DNA of 10,161 nt from Deltaproteobacteria bacterium (GTDB taxonomy: Bacteria > SAR324 > NAC60-12): assembly GCA_002730365.1 (NCBI GenBank), contig PBZZ01000103.1, forward strand, positions 1 through 10,161, written 5' to 3'. Below, piece after piece: positions 6,844-10,161 of this stretch; position 1 is the stretch's first letter; every line of letters begins with the position of its first letter. Below the pieces are notes generated by a model. It saw nothing but the letters and a program-made list of their open reading frames with translations. It ran no database searches and was not told the DNA's origin. A program made the translations under genes and the position numbers.

Positions 6844-7836
6844 ATGCGAAAATCAATGCAATCAATTTTGGGGATCTTAACTGGAACTGCTATTGCGGCA
6901 ACCACGATGCTTGGGGTTGCGATGGCTAAGCCTGGCAACACGGAATGCATCGCACCGGCTGGTGCTGGCGGTGGCTGGGATTTTACCTGTCGTGTACCAG
7001 CTGCACAGGTAATGGGCGACATGGGTCTGATTGACGGCACAATGGCGGTAACTAACATGTCGGGTGCTGGCGGTGGGAAAGCCTATGCCCACGTTGTCAC
7101 AAAGCGAGGTGACGACGAAAACCTGATTGTCGCAGCTAGTATGGCAACTGCAGCACGATTAGGACAGAATGTTTATTCTGGTTTCAAGGCCTCTGATGTT
7201 CGCTGGGTCGGAGCACTAGGAGCTGACTACGGGGCAATTGCTGTTCACAAAGACTCTGAATTTAAGACTCTGGGTGATCTAGTTACGGCAATGCGGGACA
7301 ATCCTCGTCGAACTGCTATTGTTGGTGGTAGCTCTGCAGGTGGATGGGATCACTTGAAAGTTCTGATTGTAGCTGACAAAGCTGGTATCTCTGATCTCAA
7401 AGCGATCAATTACATCTCCTTTGACAACGGTGGAACTGCAATGTTGGAAATCCTTTCAAAGCGAGCTGATGCTTTCACTGGTGACATCTCCGAGTTGGTA
7501 GAATATAATAAACAGGGTAGTATTCGCATCCTAGCGATACTTGCTCCAGATCGAATCCCAGCTGTTCCATCAGCAAAAACAGCCAAGGAGCAAGGTTATG
7601 ATGTCATTGGAGCTAACTGGAGAGGTTTCTATGTACCTAAAAACATCTCAGATGCTCGATATCAAGAGTGGGTGGATATTGTCACAAAAGTTGCTAATTC
7701 CAGCCAATGGGCTGACCTAAGTGCCAAGAACGGTCTGGCTCCCTTTGCTTCCTTTGGGAAAGACTTTGAGAACTTTGTAGGTGGGCAAATTGGTAAAGTA
7801 GCTCAGATTTCCACCGATCTTGGCTTCATGAAGTAA
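6844..7836 (+). CDS. tctC: TTT-family periplasmic tricarboxylate-binding protein TctC
   Basis: Periplasmic binding protein of the tripartite tricarboxylate transporter (Bug/TctC family), 330 residues, normal length. A Sec signal peptide covers about residues 1-28, with probable cleavage after AMA before KPGNTE. The mature start ECIAPAGAGGGWDFTCR is the family's hallmark ligand loop of the TctC subgroup, with a Cys on each side (residues 35 and 49) that could form a disulfide. MSGAGGGKAY (about 72-81) and the ANWRGFYVPKNI segment near residue 259 are also typical. First gene of the tctCBA unit, with a strong ribosome binding site; its TAA overlaps the tctB ATG. The ligand may be citrate or a related carboxylate, as for characterised TctC proteins, but the wider family binds many organic acids, so substrate is only inferred. 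Confidence 0.95.
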   Translation: MRKSMQSILGILTGTAIAATTMLGVAMAKPGNTECIAPAGAGGGWDFTCRVPAAQVMGDMGLIDGTMAVTNMSGAGGGKAYAHVVTKRGDDENLIVAASMATAARLGQNVYSGFKASDVRWVGALGADYGAIAVHKDSEFKTLGDLVTAMRDNPRRTAIVGGSSAGGWDHLKVLIVADKAGISDLKAINYISFDNGGTAMLEILSKRADAFTGDISELVEYNKQGSIRILAILAPDRIPAVPSAKTAKEQGYDVIGANWRGFYVPKNISDARYQEWVDIVTKVANSSQWADLSAKNGLAPFASFGKDFENFVGGQIGKVAQISTDLGFMK

Positions 7837-8291
7837 TGAAGTCTTGGGGAGAGGGAGGAGCCGACAGACTATCAGCCCTGATCATATTGGGATTTGGCTT
7901 GGCTTACGGATACGCAGGCAAATTCATTCAGGTGGGATTCTACAATGGGGACATTGGTCCTCATCATTGGATCTATATGATTGCCTCCGTAACGGTTTTG
8001 CTTGGTTTTGGATTAGTTCTTAGGCCAACACAACACGAGTTTGAAGCTGAAGTCTTGAAGGATTGGCGTAAGCGACTTCCTCTAGTGAGTATGATCATCA
8101 TTTATTCAGTGATCCTACCTTACATTGGGTTTCTTGGAACAATGATTGCGATGATGATTGTTGTTTCCAAACTTTTCGGAGCAAATTGGAAGCAAGCCTT
8201 CCTCTGCTCGGTCACCCTCTCTCTCCTCTGCCTACTACTCTTTGACCACATGCTGGGGATTTCCCTCGGTCGTGGCCTCTGGCTGAAATAG
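7836..8291 (+). CDS. tctB: TTT-family small membrane subunit TctB
   Basis: Small integral membrane subunit of the tripartite tricarboxylate transporter, 151 residues, with four hydrophobic segments (about 11-29, 42-62, 82-109 and 117-137), the standard layout for TctB. The short GDIGPHHWIY stretch before segment 2 matches the family's GxxGPxxxP-like turn, though the usual proline is replaced here. A polar loop (about 63-80, rich in charged residues) separates the two helix pairs. The ATG overlaps the tctC stop by one base (TAATG), and there is no good ribosome binding site just upstream, so translation is probably coupled to tctC. Sequence conservation in TctB is low; the call rests on topology, length and position between tctC and tctA, which together are strong. 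Confidence 0.92.
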   Translation: MKSWGEGGADRLSALIILGFGLAYGYAGKFIQVGFYNGDIGPHHWIYMIASVTVLLGFGLVLRPTQHEFEAEVLKDWRKRLPLVSMIIIYSVILPYIGFLGTMIAMMIVVSKLFGANWKQAFLCSVTLSLLCLLLFDHMLGISLGRGLWLK

Positions 8292-8296
8292 AGCTG

Positions 8297-8301
8297 GGAG
8301 G
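8297..8301 (+). promoter_or_regulatory. Ribosome binding site of tctA placed before an ATC codon
   Basis: GGAGG just after the tctB stop is followed by AAAC and then ATC GAA TCC. The site is strong and correctly placed for a start at 8306, which supports initiation there although the codon is ATC. Confidence 0.6.
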
Positions 8302-8305
8302 AAAC

Positions 8306-9799
8306 ATCGAATCCATTCAACTGCTTTTTGAGGGCTTCGCCACCGCCCTCACCTTTCAAAATATACTGTTTGTTTTATTGGGGGTTTTCCTTGGAACCGT
8401 GATTGGCATGCTGCCAGGAATTGGACCAGTTAACGCCATTGCTGTCCTTTTTCCCATCGTTTACACTTTGGAAGTTCCAGCAGCGACTGTAATGATCCTT
8501 TTCGCGGGCATTTACTATGGTTCACAATATGGGAACTCCATCTCCAGTATTCTGCTCAATGTTCCGGGGACATCTGCGGCCGCGGTCACCACAATTGATG
8601 GCTACTCAATGGCCAAGCAAGGCTTGGGTGGAAAAGCACTTGCCATGTCAGCTATAGCCTCTTTCATTGGTGGTACTATATCGATCTTTTTTCTAGCTTT
8701 CTTCGCGCCAGTACTAGCAGAACTTGCAATCAACTTTGGCCCTGCTGAGTACACAGTCTTGATGGTCTTTGCTTTTATTGCTCTGTCAAGTTTCAGCCAA
8801 GGAAGCTTGCTGAAAGCGATTATCTCAGCGTTTTTAGGGTTAGCAATTGCCGCGATTGGCATTGATTCCACTACAGGCGTTAGTCGGTTGACCTTCGGAA
8901 TGATGGAACTTTACGATGGAATCGACTTCATCGTGGTTGTGATCGGATTTTTTGCTGTCAGCGAAATCCTGATCATGCTCGGACAAAAGGACAGCAATCA
9001 ATCAAAGATGCAGCCGCTTACAAGCCTTTGGATTACCTTGAAGGAAATCACAGGTTCCATGGCAACCTCATTGAGGAGCTGTTTTTCAGGATTTATGATC
9101 GGGGTCTTACCAGGAGCAGGAGGAACCATCGCTAGCTTTATTGCCTATGCAACTGAGAAGAAAATCCTGCGGCCTAATCAATTTGGTAGTGGAGATATTC
9201 GTGGAGTGGCTGCTCCAGAATCTGCCAACAATTCAGCCTCCGTTGGTTCTTTCATCCCTCTGCTTATTCTGGGAGTCCCTGGAAGCGAAACAACCGCAGT
9301 GATGCTCGGTGGATTGATCAGTTTTGGCATCAAACCAGGCCCGCTGTTGCTGGAAACCAGCCCGGATGTATTTTGGGGACTGGCAGCTTCAATGTTCATT
9401 GGCAATCTATTTCTGATCATTCTCAACCTTCCCCTTGTCGGCCTCTTCGCTAAAATTCTTCAGACACCTCGATGGATTTTAATGCCCCTGATCACCATGC
9501 TTTGTGTGGTCGGTGCATATACCATCAATGGTAGCGAATTCGACGTTTTATTGATTCTGATCTTTGGACTGATCGGCTATTTTCTTCGTCAAGCAGATTT
9601 TCCCCTAGCACCTTTGATTCTGGGGGTTGTCTTGGGAGATCTGATCGAAACCAACTTCCGCAGGGCCATGATCTACAGTGGGGGTGATGTAATCATCTTC
9701 TTTGAATCTAGTATTTGCTTAACCCTTTGGATTCTTGCAGCGATGAGCCTGTTCGCACCAACCCTGATCAACTCCATTCAAAAAAAGGTTCACTCCTAG
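8306..9799 (+). CDS. tctA: TTT-family large membrane subunit TctA, apparent ATC start
   Basis: Large transport subunit of the tripartite tricarboxylate transporter with many membrane helices. Family motifs are clear: GTVIGMLPGIGPVNAIAV near the N-terminus, GVLPGAGGTIASFIAYATEKK in the middle, and GVPGSETTAVMLGGL with GIKPGPLLLE afterwards. Starting at 8306 it has 497 residues, matching the usual length of about 500. The first canonical start codon in frame is TTG 8378, but that would cut off 24 residues, including the conserved LLFEGFATALTFQNILFVLLG that TctA proteins normally have. The frame is open back to a TGA at 8243 with no ATG, GTG or TTG in between. The codon correctly spaced after GGAGG is ATC at 8306, giving (M)ESIQLLFEGF. 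Either a rare ATC (or ATT 8315 / CTG 8321) start is used, or base 8308 is a sequence error or a recent mutation. It lies 14 bases after tctB, and its stop overlaps the next gene. Confidence 0.93.
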   Translation: MESIQLLFEGFATALTFQNILFVLLGVFLGTVIGMLPGIGPVNAIAVLFPIVYTLEVPAATVMILFAGIYYGSQYGNSISSILLNVPGTSAAAVTTIDGYSMAKQGLGGKALAMSAIASFIGGTISIFFLAFFAPVLAELAINFGPAEYTVLMVFAFIALSSFSQGSLLKAIISAFLGLAIAAIGIDSTTGVSRLTFGMMELYDGIDFIVVVIGFFAVSEILIMLGQKDSNQSKMQPLTSLWITLKEITGSMATSLRSCFSGFMIGVLPGAGGTIASFIAYATEKKILRPNQFGSGDIRGVAAPESANNSASVGSFIPLLILGVPGSETTAVMLGGLISFGIKPGPLLLETSPDVFWGLAASMFIGNLFLIILNLPLVGLFAKILQTPRWILMPLITMLCVVGAYTINGSEFDVLLILIFGLIGYFLRQADFPLAPLILGVVLGDLIETNFRRAMIYSGGDVIIFFESSICLTLWILAAMSLFAPTLINSIQKKVHS

Positions 9800-10161
9800 T
9801 GAACTTAGTTATCTTCAAATGGCTGAGTCAAAAACGGAGGATGGCCTTAGTGGCGGCCTCCCTTGGTTCAGTTGCCTTCCTGTTATTAGGGATTCCCCTT
9901 CCACTTCTACTTGGCCCGATGGCGGGATGCCTGATCGCAGCGCTCTGTCGACAACCCCTGGAGGATATGGGAGTGTTTAGCATCTTCATGCGTACCTTCC
10001 TTGGAGTTGCGATCGGATCTTCCATCACACCTGAGGTGCTGCATGCATTTCCTAAGTACTTGCAGTCTATTTTCTTCATCCCAATCTTCGTGCTAATAAT
10101 TGGACTCGTGGGATACCCTCTCTTTCGTCGAGTATTTCATTACGATAAGGCCACAGCATAC
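9799..10161 (+). CDS. AbrB-family membrane protein (3' end beyond the right edge)
   Basis: The frame is open from a GTG at 9799 to the window edge (121 codons). It encodes a hydrophobic protein with the AbrB-family (COG3180; often labelled ammonia monooxygenase or membrane AbrB duplication) pattern: LGIPLPLLLGPMAGCLIAAL at about residues 27-46, then FLGVAIGSSITPEVLHAFPKY around 67-87, then another hydrophobic segment. Full proteins are usually about 350 residues, so roughly a third is visible. The GTG overlaps the tctA stop (TAGTG) and has AAAAGG about 10 bases upstream. Alternatives are ATG 9841, with GGAGG touching it, and GTG 9850, 9 bases after that GGAGG. Genes of this family often lie beside TTT transporters, but their role is not settled. 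It is not the unrelated Bacillus AbrB DNA-binding protein. Confidence 0.82.
   Translation, partial: MNLVIFKWLSQKRRMALVAASLGSVAFLLLGIPLPLLLGPMAGCLIAALCRQPLEDMGVFSIFMRTFLGVAIGSSITPEVLHAFPKYLQSIFFIPIFVLIIGLVGYPLFRRVFHYDKATAY

Noticed and set aside
6815..6880. A short plus-strand frame starting at ATG 6815 as a leader peptide of tctC
   Set aside because: Its nearest Shine-Dalgarno-like sequence is 17 bases away, and it runs into tctC out of frame; nothing in its composition suggests a regulatory leader.

Overview
The window looks like chromosome of a Gram-negative, probably proteobacterial or SAR324-like heterotroph with a large uptake repertoire. The reasons are two periplasmic binding proteins with signal peptides, a tripartite tricarboxylate transporter (TTT), a branched-chain amino-acid type (Liv) ABC transporter, a CitA/DcuS-type sensor kinase, and a base composition that by eye is in the mid-to-high 40s % GC. 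The taxon is a guess; no rRNA or marker gene is present. I see no tRNA, CRISPR array, IS element, phage gene or integrase.

Left half, all on the minus strand. Read in the direction of transcription (right to left) it holds a sensor histidine kinase (6587-4926), its response regulator (4954-4268, overlapping the kinase gene), a 436-bp gap with small inverted repeats, an alpha/beta hydrolase of the kynurenine-formamidase/esterase type (3831-3001), a Liv-type substrate-binding protein (2944-1766), permease LivH (1730-807) and permease LivM (810 to the left edge, incomplete). The LivG/LivF ATPases would be expected beyond the left edge.

Right half, all on the plus strand. It holds tctC (6844-7836), tctB (7836-8291), tctA (about 8306-9799) and the start of an AbrB-family membrane protein (9799 to the right edge, incomplete). 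The genes are coupled by 1-base overlaps (TAATG at tctC/tctB, TAGTG at tctA/abrB-like).

The two halves diverge from a control region (6588-6843) that contains a perfect 22-bp palindrome (6748-6769). The likely logic is that the membrane kinase senses a carboxylate in the periplasm, the response regulator binds the control region, and the TctCBA transporter is induced to import that carboxylate. The Liv-type system and hydrolase form a separate unit for another substrate, perhaps an amide, ester or amino-acid derivative.

The most notable points are that tctA has no ATG, GTG or TTG at its conserved N-terminus (it seems to start at ATC after a good ribosome binding site, or carries a point error), the palindrome carrying a TTGACG hexamer outward on each strand, and a three-copy GGGTCACTG repeat upstream of the hydrolase. 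I found no sign of a wholly new kind of system; this is mainly an ordinary nutrient-uptake region.
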